Made by a program: the position numbers and the translations under genes. The notes beneath the pieces were generated by a model. That model was not told the origin of the DNA. It was given only the letters and a program-made list of their open reading frames with translations, and made no database searches. This document shows positions 41,501 through 55,400 of a stretch of DNA of 64,000 bases, piece by piece. Origin of the DNA: Sepiola atlantica (taxonomy: Eukaryota > Mollusca > Cephalopoda > Sepiida > Sepiolidae); the NCBI GenBank assembly GCA_963556195.1, contig CAUVYP010001193.1, positions 186,001 to 250,000 of the forward strand, given 5' to 3'. The first letter of the stretch is position 1. Every line of letters starts with the position of its first letter.

Positions 41501-44384
41501 CGAAAGTCATAATTCCATGTTGTAAAGCGTAAACCTGATGAAATCAAGTGAAAATCGTCTCGCACAACGTGTTTTTACTCAGTTATTCACGAATATCGAT
41601 TAGACAAACATCCACATTCTAAATTCATAATTCCATGTTGTAAAGCGTAAACCTGATGAAATCTAGTGAAAATCGTCTCGCACAACGTGTTTTTCATTAG
41701 TTTTTCACGAATATCGATTACACGCACATCCACATTAGAAAGTCATAATTCCATGTTGTAAAGCGTAAACCGTATGAAATCAAGTGAAAATCGTCTCGCA
41801 CAACGTGTTTTTACTCAGTTATTCACGAATATCGTTTACACAAACATCCACATTCGAAAGTCATAATTCCATGTTGTAAAGCGTAAACCGTATGAAATCA
41901 AGTGAAAATCGACTCGCACAACGTGTTTTTCATTAGTTATTCACGTATATCGTTTACACAAACATCCACATTCGAAAGTCATAATTCCATGTTGTAAAGC
42001 GTAAACCTTATGAAATCTAGTGAAAATCGACTCGCACAACGTGTTTTTCATTAGTTATTCACGGATATCGTTTACACAAACATCCACATTCGAAAGTCAT
42101 AATTCCATGTTGTAAAGCGTAAACCTGATGAAATCTAGTGAAAATCGACTCGCACAACGTGTTTTTCATTAGTTATTCACGGATATCGTTTACACAAACA
42201 TCCACATTCGAAAGTCATAATTCCATGTTGTAAAGCGTAAACCTGATGAAATCAAGTGAAAATCGACGCGCACAACGTGTTTTTCATTAGTTATTCACGT
42301 ATATCGTTTACACAAACATCCACATTCGAAAGTCATAATTCCATGTTGTAAAGCGTAAACCTGATGAAATCTAGTGAAAATCGTCTCGCCATTCGTGTTT
42401 TTCATTAGTTTTTCACGAATATCGATTACACGCACATCCACATTAGAAAGTCATAATTCCATGTTGTAAAGCGTAAACCGTATGAAATCAAGTGAAAATC
42501 GTCTCGCACAACGTGTTTTTACTCAGTTATTCACGAATATCGATTAGACAAACATCCACATTCTAAATTCATAAATCCATGTTGTAAAGCGTAAACCTGA
42601 TGAAATCTAGTGAAAATCGTCTCGCACAACGTGTTTTTCATTAGTTTTTCACGAATATCGATTACACGCACATCCACATTAGAAAGTCATAATTCCATGT
42701 TGTAAAGCGTAAACCGTATGAAATCAAGTGAAAATCGTCTCGCACAACGTGTTTTTACTCAGTTATTCACGAATATCGATTAGACAAACATCCACATTCT
42801 AAATTCATAAATCCATGTTGTAAAGCGTAAACCTGATGAAATCTAGTGAAAATCGTCTCGCACAACGTGTTTTTCATTAGTTATTCACGAATATCGATTA
42901 CACGCACATCCACATTAGAAAGTCATAATTCCATGTTGTAAAGCGTAAACCGTATGAAATCAAGTGAAAATCGACTCGCACAACGTGTTTTTCATTAGTT
43001 ATTCACGTATATCGTTTACACAAACATCCACATTCGAAAGTCATAATTCCATGTTGTAAAGCGTAAACCTGATGAAATCTAGTGAAAATCGACTCGCACA
43101 ACGTGTTTTTCATTAGTTATTCACGGATATCGTTTACACAAACATCCACATTCGAAAGTCATAATTCCATGTTGTAAAGCGTAAACCTGATGAAATCAAG
43201 TGAAAATCGACGTGCACAACGTGTTTTTCATTAGTTATTCACGTATATCGTTTACACAAACATCCACATTCGAAAGTCATAATTCCATGTTATAAAGCGT
43301 AAACCTGATGAAATCTAGTGAAAATCGACTCGCACAACGTGTTTTTCATTAGTTATTCACGGATATCGTTTACACAAACATCCACATTCGAAAGTCATAA
43401 TTCCATGTTGTAAAGCGTAAACCTGATGAAATCAAGTGAAAATCGACGCGCACAACGTGTTTTTCATTAGTTATTCACGTATATCGTTTACACAAACATC
43501 CACATTCGAAAGTCATAATTCCATGTTGTAAAGCGTAAACCTGATGAAATCTAGTGAAAATCGTCTCGCCATTCGTGTTTTTCATTAGTTTTTCACGAAT
43601 ATCGATTACACGCACATCCACATTAGAAAGTCATAATTCCATGTTGTAAAGCGTAAACCGTATGAAATCAAGTGAAAATCGTCTCGCACAACGTGTTTTT
43701 CATTAGTTATTCACGAATATCGTTTACACAAACATCCACATTCGAAAGTCATAATTCCATGTTGTAAAGCGTAAACCTGATGAAATCTAGTGAAAATCGA
43801 CTCGCACAACGTGTTTTTCATTAGTTATTCACGAATATCGTTTACACAAACATCCACATTCGAAAGTCATAATTCCATGTTGTAAAGCGTAAACCTGATG
43901 AAATCAAGTGAAAATCGTCTCGCACAACGTGTTTTTACTCAGTTATTCACGAATATCGATTAGACAAACATCCACATTCTAAATTCATAAATCCATGTTG
44001 TAAAGCGTAAACCTGATGAAATCTAGTGAAAATCGTCTCGCACAACGTGTTTTTCATTAGTTTTTCACGAATATCGATTACACGCACATCCACATTAGAA
44101 AGTCATAATTCCATGTTGTAAAGCGTAAACCGTATGAAATCAAGTGAAAATCGTCTCGCACAACGTGTTTTTACTCAGTTATTCACGAATATCGTTTACA
44201 CAAACATCCACATTCAAAAGTCATAATTCCATAAAGCGTAAACCTGATGAAATCTAGTGAAAATCGACTCGCACAACGTGTTTTTCATTAGTTATTCACG
44301 TATATCGTTTACACAAACATCCACATTCAAAAGTCGTAATTACATGTTGTAAAGCGTAAACCTGATGAAATCTAGTGAAAATCG
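38553..44384 (+). repeat. Nested tandem duplication, 3,299-bp offset (28 monomers)
   Basis: About 38,553-41,085 matches 41,852-44,384. CCTTATGAAATC at 38,707 recurs 3,299 bp later, and the 5-bp deletion near 40,929 recurs near 44,228. The intervening 41,086-41,851 contains the double GGATATCC monomers. The later unit has one copy of this block (52,280-54,760), aligned to the first half at offset 13,685 and to the second at 10,386. One base difference is visible: TTATTCAC near 42,882 against TTTTTCAC in the partners. Confidence 0.8.
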
Positions 44385-46369
44385 ACTCGCACAACGTGTT
44401 TTTCATTAGTTATTCACGGATATCGTTTACACAAACATCCACATTCGAAAGTCATAATTCCATGTTGTAAAGCGTAAACCTGATGAAATCAAGTGAAAAT
44501 CGACGTGCACAACGTGTTTTTCATTAGTTATTCACGTATATCGTTTACACAAACATCCACATTCGAAAGTCATAATTCCATGTTATAAAGCGTAAACCTG
44601 ATGAAATCTAGTGAAAATCGACTCGCACAACGTGTTTTTCATTAGTTATTCACGGATATCGTTTACACAAACATCCACATTCGAAAGTCATAATTCCATG
44701 TTGTAAAGCGTAAACCTGATGAAATCAAGTGAAAATCGACGCGCACAACGTGTTTTTCATTAGTTATTCACGTATATCGTTTACACAAACATCCACATTC
44801 GAAAGTCATAATTCCATGTTGTAAAGCGTAAACCTGATGAAATCTAGTGAAAATCGTCTCGCCATTCGTGTTTTTCATTAGTTTTTCACGAATATCGATT
44901 ACACGCACATCCACATTAGAAAGTCATAATTCCATGTTGTAAAGCGTAAACCGTATGAAATCAAGTGAAAATCGTCTCGCACAACGTGTTTTTACTCAGT
45001 TATTCACGAATATCGTTTACACAAACATCCACATTCAAAAGTCATAATTCCATGTTATAAAGCGTAAACCTGATGAAATCTAGTGAAAATCGACTCGCAC
45101 AACGTGTTTTTCATTAGTTATTCACGTATATCGTTTACACAAACATCCACATTCAAAAGTCGTAATTACATGTTGTAAAGCGTAAACCTGATGAAATCAA
45201 GTGAAAATCGACGCGCACAACGTGTTTTTCATTAGTTATTCACGTATATCGTTTACACAAACATCCACATTCAAAAGTCGTAATTACATGTTGTAAAGCG
45301 TAAACCTGATGAAATCTAGTGAAAATCGACTCGCACAACGTGTTTTTCATTAGTTATTCACGAATATCGTTTACACAAACATCCACATTCAAAAGTCATA
45401 ATTCCATGTTATAAAGCGTAAACCTGATGAAATCTAGTGAAAATCGACTCGCACAACGTGTTTTTCATTAGTTATTCACGGATATCGTTTACACAAACAT
45501 CCACATTCGAAAGTCATAATTCCATGTTGTAAAGCGTAAACCTGATGAAATCAAGTGAAAATCGACGCGCACAACGTGTTTTTCATTAGTTATTCACGTA
45601 TATCGTTTACACAAACATCCACATTCGAAAGTCATAATTCCATGTTATAAAGCGTAAACCTGATGAAATCTAGTGAAAATCGACTCGCACAACGTGTTTT
45701 TCATTAGTTATTCACGGATATCGTTTACACAAACATCCACATTCGAAAGTCATAATTCCATGTTGTAAAGCGTAAACCTGATGAAATCAAGTGAAAATCG
45801 ACGCGCACAACGTGTTTTTCATTAGTTATTCACGTATATCGTTTACACAAACATCCACATTCGAAAGTCATAATTCCATGTTGTAAAGCGTAAACCTGAT
45901 GAAATCTAGTGAAAATCGTCTCGCCATTCGTGTTTTTCATTAGTTTTTCACGAATATCGATTACACGCACATCCACATTAGAAAGTCATAATTCCATGTT
46001 GTAAAGCGTAAACCGTATGAAATCAAGTGAAAATCGTCTCGCACAACGTGTTTTTCATTAGTTATTCACGTATATCGTTTACACAAACATCCACATTCGA
46101 AAGTCATAATTCCATGTTGTAAAGCGTAAACCTGATGAAATCTAGTGAAAATTGACTCGCACAACGTGTTTTTCATTAGTTATTCACGAATATCGTTTAC
46201 ACAAACATCCACATTCGAAAGTCATAATTCCATGTTGTAAAGCGTAAACCTGATGAAATCTAGTGAAAATCGACTCGCACAACGTGTTTTTCATTAGTTA
46301 TTCACGAATATCGTTTACACAAACATCCACATTCGAAAGTCATAATTCCATGTTGTAAAGCGTAAACCT

Positions 46370-46489
46370 GATGAAATCTAGTGAAAATCGTCTCGCACAA
46401 CGTGTTTTTTCACTCAGTTATACACGAATATCGTTTACACGCACATCCACATTAGAAAGTCATAATTCCATGTTGTAAAGCGTAAACCG
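46370..46489 (+). repeat. Chimeric monomer at the R1/R2 junction
   Basis: The left half has T6-CACTCAGTTATACACG and CGTTTACAC of the 120-bp subtype. The right half has GCACATCCACATTAG and the ACCGTATG boundary of S2/S4. Left of about 46,435 the sequence matches 56,7xx; right of it, it matches 33,339 onward. The monomer thus contains the crossover that created the R repeat, resolvable to roughly the shared TTTACAC/ATTACAC bases. Confidence 0.8.
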
Positions 46490-49400
46490 TATGAAATCAA
46501 GTGAAAATCGTCTCGCACAACGTGTTTTTACTCAGTTATTCACGAATATCGTTTACACAAACATCCACATTCAAAAGTCATAATTCCATGTTATTAAAGC
46601 GTAAACCTGATGAAATCTAGTGAAAATCGACTCGCACAACGTGTTTTTCATTAGTTATTCACGTATATCGTTTACACAAACATCCACATTCAAAAGTCGT
46701 AATTACATGTTGTAAAGCGTAAACCTGATGAAATCAAGTGAAAATCGACGCGCACAACGTGTTTTTCATTAGTTATTCACGTATATCGTTTACACAAACA
46801 TCCACATTCGAAAGTCATAATTCCATGTTGTAAAGCGTAAACCTGATGAAATCTAGTGAAAATCGACTCGCACAACGTGTTTTTCATTAGTTATTCACGT
46901 ATATCGTTTACACAAACATCCACATTCAAAAGTCATAATTCCATGTTGTAAAGCGTAAACCTGATGAAATCAAGTGAAAATCGACGCGCACAACGTGTTT
47001 TTCATTAGTTATTCACGTATATCGTTTACACAAACATCCACATTCGAAAGTCATAATTCCATGTTGTAAAGCGTAAACCTGATGAAATCTAGTGAAAATC
47101 GTCTCGCACAACGTGTTTTTTCACTCAGTTATACACGAATATCGTTTACACAAACATCCACATTCAAAAGTCATAATTCCATGTTATAAAGCGTAAACCT
47201 GATGAAATCTAGTGAAAATCGACTCACACAACGTGTTTTTCATTAGTTATTCACGAATATCGTTTACACAAACATCCACATTCAAAAGTCATAATTCCAT
47301 GTTATAAAGCGTAAACCTGATGAAATCTAGTGAAAATCGACGCGCACAACGTGTTTTTCATTAGTTATTCACGTATATCGTTTACACAAACATCCACATT
47401 CGAAAGTCATAATTCCATGTTGTAAAGCGTAAACCTGATGAAATCAAGTGAAAATCGACGCGCACAACGTGTTTTTCATTAGTTATTCACGTATATCGTT
47501 TACACAAACATCCACATTCGAAAGTCATAATTCCATGTTATAAAGCGTAAACCTGATGAAATCTAGTGAAAATCGACTCGCACAACGTGTTTTTCATTAG
47601 TTATTCACGGATATCGTTTACACAACATCCACATTCGAAAGTCATAATTCCATGTTGTAAAGCGTAAACCTGATGAAATCAAGTGAAAATCGACGCGCAC
47701 AACGTGTTTTTCATTAGTTATTCACGTATATCGTTTACACAAACATCCACATTCGAAAGTCATAATTCCATGTTGTAAAGCGTAAACCTGATGAAATCTA
47801 GTGAAAATCGTCTCGCCATTCGTGTTTTTCATTAGTTTTTCACGAATATCGATTACACGCACATCCACATTAGAAAGTCATAATTCCATGTTGTAAAGCG
47901 TAAACCGTATGAAATCAAGTGAAAATCGTCTCGCACAACGTGTTTTTACTCAGTTATTCACGAATATCGTTTACACAAACATCCACATTCAAAAGTCGTA
48001 ATTACATGTTGTAAAGCGTAAACCGTATGAAATCAAGTGAAAATCGTCTCGCACAACGTGTTTTTCATTAGTTATTCACGTATATCGTTTACACAAACAT
48101 CCACATTCGAAAGTCATAATTCCATGTTGTAAAGCGTAAACCTGATGAAATCTAGTGAAAATTGACTCGCACAACGTGTTTTTCATTAGTTATTCACGAA
48201 TATCGTTTACACAAACATCCACATTCGAAAGTCATAATTCCATGTTGTAAAGCGTAAACCTGATGAAATCTAGTGAAAATCGACTCGCACAACGTGTTTT
48301 TCATTAGTTATTCACGAATATCGTTTACACAAACATCCACATTCGAAAGTCATAATTCCATGTTGTAAAGCGTAAACCTGATGAAATCTAGTGAAAATCG
48401 TCTCGCACAACGTGTTTTTTCACTCAGTTATACACGAATATCGTTTACACAAACATCCACATTCAAAAGTCATAATTCCATGTTATAAAGCGTAAACCTG
48501 ATGAAATCTAGTGAAAATCGACTCGCACAACGTGTTTTTCATTAGTTATTCACGGATATCGTTTACACAAACATCCACATTCGAAAGTCATAATTCCATG
48601 TTGTAAAGCGTAAACCTGATGAAATCAAGTGAAAATCGACGCGCACAACGTGTTTTTCATTAGTTATTCACGTATATCGTTTACACAAACATCCACATTC
48701 GAAAGTCATAATTCCATGTTATAAAGCGTAAACCTGATGAAATCTAGTGAAAATCGACTCGCACAACGTGTTTTTCATTAGTTATTCACGGATATCGTTT
48801 ACACAAACATCCACATTCGAAAGTCATAATTCCATGTTGTAAAGCGTAAACCTGATGAAATCTAGTGAAAATCGTCTCGCCATTCGTGTTTTTCATTAGT
48901 TTTTCACGAATATCGATTACACGCACATCCACATTAGAAAGTCATAATTCCATGTTGTAAAGCGTAAACCGTATGAAATCAAGTGAAAATCGTCTCGCAC
49001 AACGTGTTTTTACTCAGTTATTCACGAATATCGTTTACACAAACATCCACATTCAAAAGTCGTAATTACATGTTGTAAAGCGTAAACCGTATGAAATCAA
49101 GTGAAAATCGTCTCGCACAACGTGTTTTTCATTAGTTATTCACGTATATCGTTTACACAAACATCCACATTCGAAAGTCATAATTCCATGTTGTAAAGCG
49201 TAAACCTGATGAAATCTAGTGAAAATTGACTCGCACAACGTGTTTTTCATTAGTTATTCACGAATATCGTTTACACAAACATCCACATTCGAAAGTCATA
49301 ATTCCATGTTGTAAAGCGTAAACCTGATGAAATCTAGTGAAAATCGACTCGCACAACGTGTTTTTCATTAGTTATTCACGAATATCGTTTACACAAACAT

Positions 49401-52400
49401 CCACATTCGAAAGTCATAATTCCATGTTGTAAAGCGTAAACCTGATGAAATCTAGTGAAAATCGTCTCGCACAACGTGTTTTTTCACTCAGTTATACACG
49501 AATATCGTTTACACAAACATCCACATTCAAAAGTCATAATTCCATGTTATAAAGCGTAAACCTGATGAAATCTAGTGAAAATCGACTCGCACAACGTGTT
49601 TTTCATTAGTTATTCACGGATATCGTTTACACAAACATCCACATTCGAAAGTCATAATTCCATGTTGTAAAGCGTAAACCTGATGAAATCAAGTGAAAAT
49701 CGACGCGCACAACGTGTTTTTCATTAGTTATTCACGTATATCGTTTACACAAACATCCACATTCGAAAGTCATAATTCCATGTTATAAAGCGTAAACCTG
49801 ATGAAATCTAGTGAAAATCGACTCGCACAACGTGTTTTTCATTAGTTATTCACGGATATCGTTTACACAAACATCCACATTCGAAAGTCATAATTCCATG
49901 TTGTAAAGCGTAAACCTGATGAAATCTAGTGAAAATCGTCTCGCACAACGTGTTTTTCATTAGTTTTTCACGAATATCGATTACACGCACATCCACATTA
50001 GAAAGTCATAATTCCATGTTGTAAAGCGTAAACCGTATGAAATCAAGTGAAAATCGTCTCGCACAACGTGTTTTTACTCAGTTATTCACGAATATCGTTT
50101 ACACAAACATCCACATTCAAAAGTCATAATTCCATGTTATAAATCGTAAATATGATGAAATCTAGTGAAAATCGACTCGCACAACGTGTTTTTCATTAGT
50201 TATTCACGTATATCGTTTACACAAACATCCACATTCGAAAGTCATAATTCCATGTTGTAAAGCGTAAACCTGATGAAATCTAGTGAAAATTGACTCGCAC
50301 GTGTTTTTCATTAGTTATTCACGAATATCGTTTACACAAACATCCACATTCGAAAGTCATAATTCCATGTTGTAAAGCGTAAACCTGATGAAATCTAGTG
50401 AAAATCGACTCGCACAACGTGTTTTTCATTAGTTATTCACGAATATCGTTTACACAAACATCCACATTCGAAAGTCATAATTCCATGTTGTAAAGCGTAA
50501 ACCTGATGAAATCTAGTGAAAATCGTCTCGCACAACGTGTTTTTTCCCTCAGTTATACACGAATATCGTTTACACAAACATCCACATTCAAAAGTCATAA
50601 TTCCATGTTGTAAAGCGTAAACCTGATGAAATCAAGTGAAAATCGACGCGCACAACGTGTTTTTCATTAGTTATTCACGAATATCGTTTACACAAACATC
50701 CACATTCGAAAGTCATAATTCCATGTTGTAAAGCGTAAACCTGATGAAATCAAGTGAAAATCGTCTCGCACAACGTGTTTTTACTCAGTTATTCACGAAT
50801 ATCGATTAGACAAACATCCACATTCTAAATTCATAATTCCATGTTGTAAAGCGTAAACCTGATGAAATCTAGTGAAAATCGTCTCGCACAACGTGTTTTT
50901 CATTAGTTTTTCACGAATATCGATTACACGCACATCCACATTAGAAAGTCATAATTCCATGTTGTAAAGCGTAAACCGTATGAAATCAAGTGAAAATCGT
51001 CTCGCACAACGTGTTTTTCATTAGTTATTCACGTATATCGTTTACACAAACATCCACATTCAAAAGTCGTAATTACATGTTGTAAAGCGTAAACCTGATG
51101 AAATCTAGTGAAAATCGACTCGCACAACGTGTTTTTCATTAGTTATTCACGGATATCCTTGACACAAACATCCACATTCGAAAGTCATAATTCCATGTTG
51201 TAAAGCGTAAACCTGATGAAATCTAGTGAAAATCGTCTCGCACAACGTGTTTTTCATTAGTTTTTCACGAATATTGATTACACGCACATCCACATTAGAA
51301 AGTCATAATTCCATGTTGTAAAGCGTAAACCTGATGAAATCAAGTGAAAATCGTCTCGCACAACGTGTTTTTACTCAGTTATTCACGAATATCGATTAGA
51401 CAAACATCCACATTCTAAATTCATAATTCCATGTTGTAAAGCGTAAACCTGATGAAATCTAGTGAAAATCGTCTCGCACAACGTGTTTTTCATTAGTTTT
51501 TCACGAATATCGATTACACGCACATCCACATTAGAAAGTCATAATTCCATGTTGTAAAGCGTAAACCGTATGAAATCAAGTGAAAATCGTCTCGCACAAC
51601 GTGTTTTTACTCAGTTATTCACGAATATCGTTTACACAAACATCCACATTCGAAAGTCATAATTCCATGTTGTAAAGCGTAAACCTGATGAAAGCTAGCG
51701 AAAATCGTCTCGCACAACGTGTTTTTCATTAGTTTTTCAGGAATATTGATTACACAAACATCCACATTCGAAAGTCATAATTCCATGTTGTAAAGCGTAA
51801 ACCGTATGAAATCAAGTGAAAATCGTCTCGCACAACGTGTTTTTACTCAGTTATTCACGAATATCGATTAGACAAACATCCACATTCTAAATTCATAAAT
51901 CCATGTTGTAAAGCGTAAACCTGATGAAATCTAGTGAAAATCGTCTCGCACAACGTGTTTTTCATTAGTTTTTCACGAATATCGATTACACGCACATCCA
52001 CATTAGAAAGTCATAATTCCATGTTGTAAAGCGTAAACCGTATGAAATCAAGTGAAAATCGTCTCGCACAACGTGTTTTTCTTCAGTTATTCACGAATAT
52101 CGATTAGACAAACATCCACATTCTAAATTCATAAATCCATGTTGTAAAGCGTAAACCTGATGAAATCTAGTGAAAATCGTCTCGCACAACGTGTTTTTCA
52201 TTAGTTTTTCACGAATATCGATTACACGCACATCCACATTAGAAAGTCATAATTCCATGTTGTAAAGCGTAAACCGTATGAAATCAAGTGAAAATCGACT
52301 CGCACAACGTGTTTTTCATTAGTTATTCACGTATATCGTTTACACAAACATCCACATTCGAAAGTCATAATTCCATGTTGTAAAGCGTAAACCTTATGAA

Positions 52401-55400
52401 ATCTAGTGAAAATCGACTCGCACAACGTGTTTTTCATTAGTTATTCACGGATATCGTTTACACAAACATCCACATTCGAAAGTCATAATTCCATGTTGTA
52501 AAGCGTAAACCTGATGAAATCTAGTGAAAATCGACTCGCACAACGTGTTTTTCATTAGTTATTCACGGATATCGTTTACACAAACATCCACATTCGAAAG
52601 TCATAATTCCATGTTGTAAAGCGTAAACCTGATGAAATCAAGTGAAAATCGACGCGCACAACGTGTTTTTCATTAGTTATTCACGTATATCGTTTACACA
52701 AACATCCACATTCGAAAGTCATAATTCCATGTTGTAAAGCGTAAACCTGATGAAATCTAGTGAAAATCGTCTCGCCATTCGTGTTTTTCATTAGTTTTTC
52801 ACGAATATCGATTACACGCACATCCACATTAGAAAGTCATAATTCCATGTTGTAAAGCGTAAACCGTATGAAATCAAGTGAAAATCGTCTCGCACAACGT
52901 GTTTTTACTCAGTTATTCACGAATATCGATTAGAAAAACATCCACATTCTAAATTCATAAATCCATGTTGTAAAGCGTAAACCTGATGAAATCTAGTAAA
53001 AATCGTCTCGCACAACGTGTTTTTCATTAGTTTTTCACGAATATCGATTACACGCACATCCACATTAGAAAGTCATAATTCCATGTTGTAAAGCGTAAAC
53101 CGTATGAAATCAAGTGAAAATCGTCTCGCACAACGTGTTTTTACTCAGTTATTCACGAATATCGATTAGACAAACATCCACATTCTAAATTCATAAATCC
53201 ATGTTGTAAAGCGTAAACCTGATGAAATCTAGTGAAAATCGTCTCGCACAACGTGTTTTTCATTAGTTTTTCACGAATATCGATTACACGCACATCCACA
53301 TTAGAAAGTCATAATTCCATGTTGTAAAGCGTAAACCGTATGAAATCAAGTGAAAATCGACTCGCACAACGTGTTTTTCATTAGTTATTCACGTATATCG
53401 TTTACACAAACATCCACATTCGAAAGTCATAATTCCATGTTGTAAAGCGTAAACCTGATGAAATCTAGTGAAAATCGACTCGCACAACGTGTTTTTCATT
53501 AGTTATTCACGGATATCGTTTACACAAACATCCACATTCGAAAGTCATAATTCCATGTTGTAAAGCGTAAACCTGATGAAATCAAGTGAAAATCGACGTG
53601 CACAACGTGTTTTTCATTAGTTATTCACGTATATCGTTTACACAAACATCCACATTCGAAAGTCATAATTCCATGTTATAAAGCGTAAACCTGATGAAAT
53701 CTAGTGAAAATCGACTCGCACAACGTGTTTTTCATTAGTTATTCACGGATATCGTTTACACAAACATCCACATTCGAAAGTCATAATTCCATGTTGTAAA
53801 GCGTAAACCTGATGAAATCAAGTGAAAATCGACGCGCACAACGTGTTTTTCATTAGTTATTCACGTATATCGTTTACACAAACATCCACATTCGAAAGTC
53901 ATAATTCCATGTTGTAAAGCGTAAACCTGATGAAATCTAGTGAAAATCGTCTCGCCATTCGTGTTTTTCATTAGTTTTTCACGAATATCGATTACACGCA
54001 CATCCACATTAGAAAGTCATAATTCCATGTTGTAAAGCGTAAACCGTATGAAATCAAGTGAAAATCGTCTCGCACAACGTGTTTTTCATTAGTTATTCAC
54101 GAATATCGTTTACACAAACATCCACATTCGAAAGTCATAATTCCATGTTGTAAAGCGTAAACCTGATGAAATCTAGTGAAAATCGACTCGCACAACGTGT
54201 TTTTCATTAGTTATTCACGAATATCGTTTACACAAACATCCACATTCGAAAGTCATAATTCCATGTTGTAAAGCGTAAACCTGATGAAATCAAGTGAAAA
54301 TCGTCTCGCACAACGTGTTTTTACTCAGTTATTCACGAATATCGATTAGACAAACATCCACATTCTAAATTCATAAATCCATGTTGTAAAGCGTAAACCT
54401 GATGAAATCTAGTGAAAATCGTCTCGCACAACGTGTTTTTCATTAGTTTTTCACGAATATCGATTACACGCACATCCACATTAGAAAGTCATAATTCCAT
54501 GTTGTAAAGCGTAAACCGTATGAAATCAAGTGAAAATCGTCTCGCACAACGTGTTTTTACTCAGTTATTCACGAATATCGTTTACACAAACATCCACATT
54601 CAAAAGTCATAATTCCATAAAGCGTAAACCTGATGAAATCTAGTGAAAATCGACTCGCACAACGTGTTTTTCATTAGTTATTCACGTATATCGTTTACAC
54701 AAACATCCACATTCAAAAGTCGTAATTACATGTTGTAAAGCGTAAACCTGATGAAATCTAGTGAAAATCGACTCGCACAACGTGTTTTTCATTAGTTATT
54801 CACGGATATCGTTTACACAAACATCCACATTCGAAAGTCATAATTCCATGTTGTAAAGCGTAAACCTGATGAAATCAAGTGAAAATCGACGTGCACAACG
54901 TGTTTTTCATTAGTTATTCACGTATATCGTTTACACAAACATCCACATTCGAAAGTCATAATTCCATGTTATAAAGCGTAAACCTGATGAAATCTAGTGA
55001 AAATCGACTCGCACAACGTGTTTTTCATTAGTTATTCACGGATATCGTTTACACAAACATCCACATTCGAAAGTCATAATTCCATGTTGTAAAGCGTAAA
55101 CCTGATGAAATCAAGTTAAAATCGACGCGCACAACGTGTTTTTCATTAGTTATTCACGTATATCGTTTACACAAACATCCACATTCGAAAGTCATAATTC
55201 CATGTTGTAAAGCGTAAACCTGATGAAATCTAGTGAAAATCGTCTCGCCATTCGTGTTTTTCATTAGTTTTTCACGAATATCGATTACACGCACATCCAC
55301 ATTAGAAAGTCATAATTCCATGTTGTAAAGCGTAAACCGTATGAAATCAAGTGAAAATCGTCTCGCACAACGTGTTTTTACTCAGTTATTCACGAATATC

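Larger units (their letters stand above)
33333..46434 (+). repeat. Domain R, first large unit (R1)
   Basis: This is a 13,102-bp unit whose start matches the sequence from 46,435. The rare GTTATTAAAGC 2-bp insertion at 33,489 recurs at 46,591, ACTCACAC at 34,121 at 47,222, GTCGTAATTAC at 34,895 at 47,995, and CCCTCAG at 37,215 at 50,546. The offset later becomes 13,331 and 13,685 through whole-monomer gains and small indels. R1 contains its own 3,299-bp duplication. Private point changes include CTAGTAGAAAATCG near 33,757. Confidence 0.8.
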
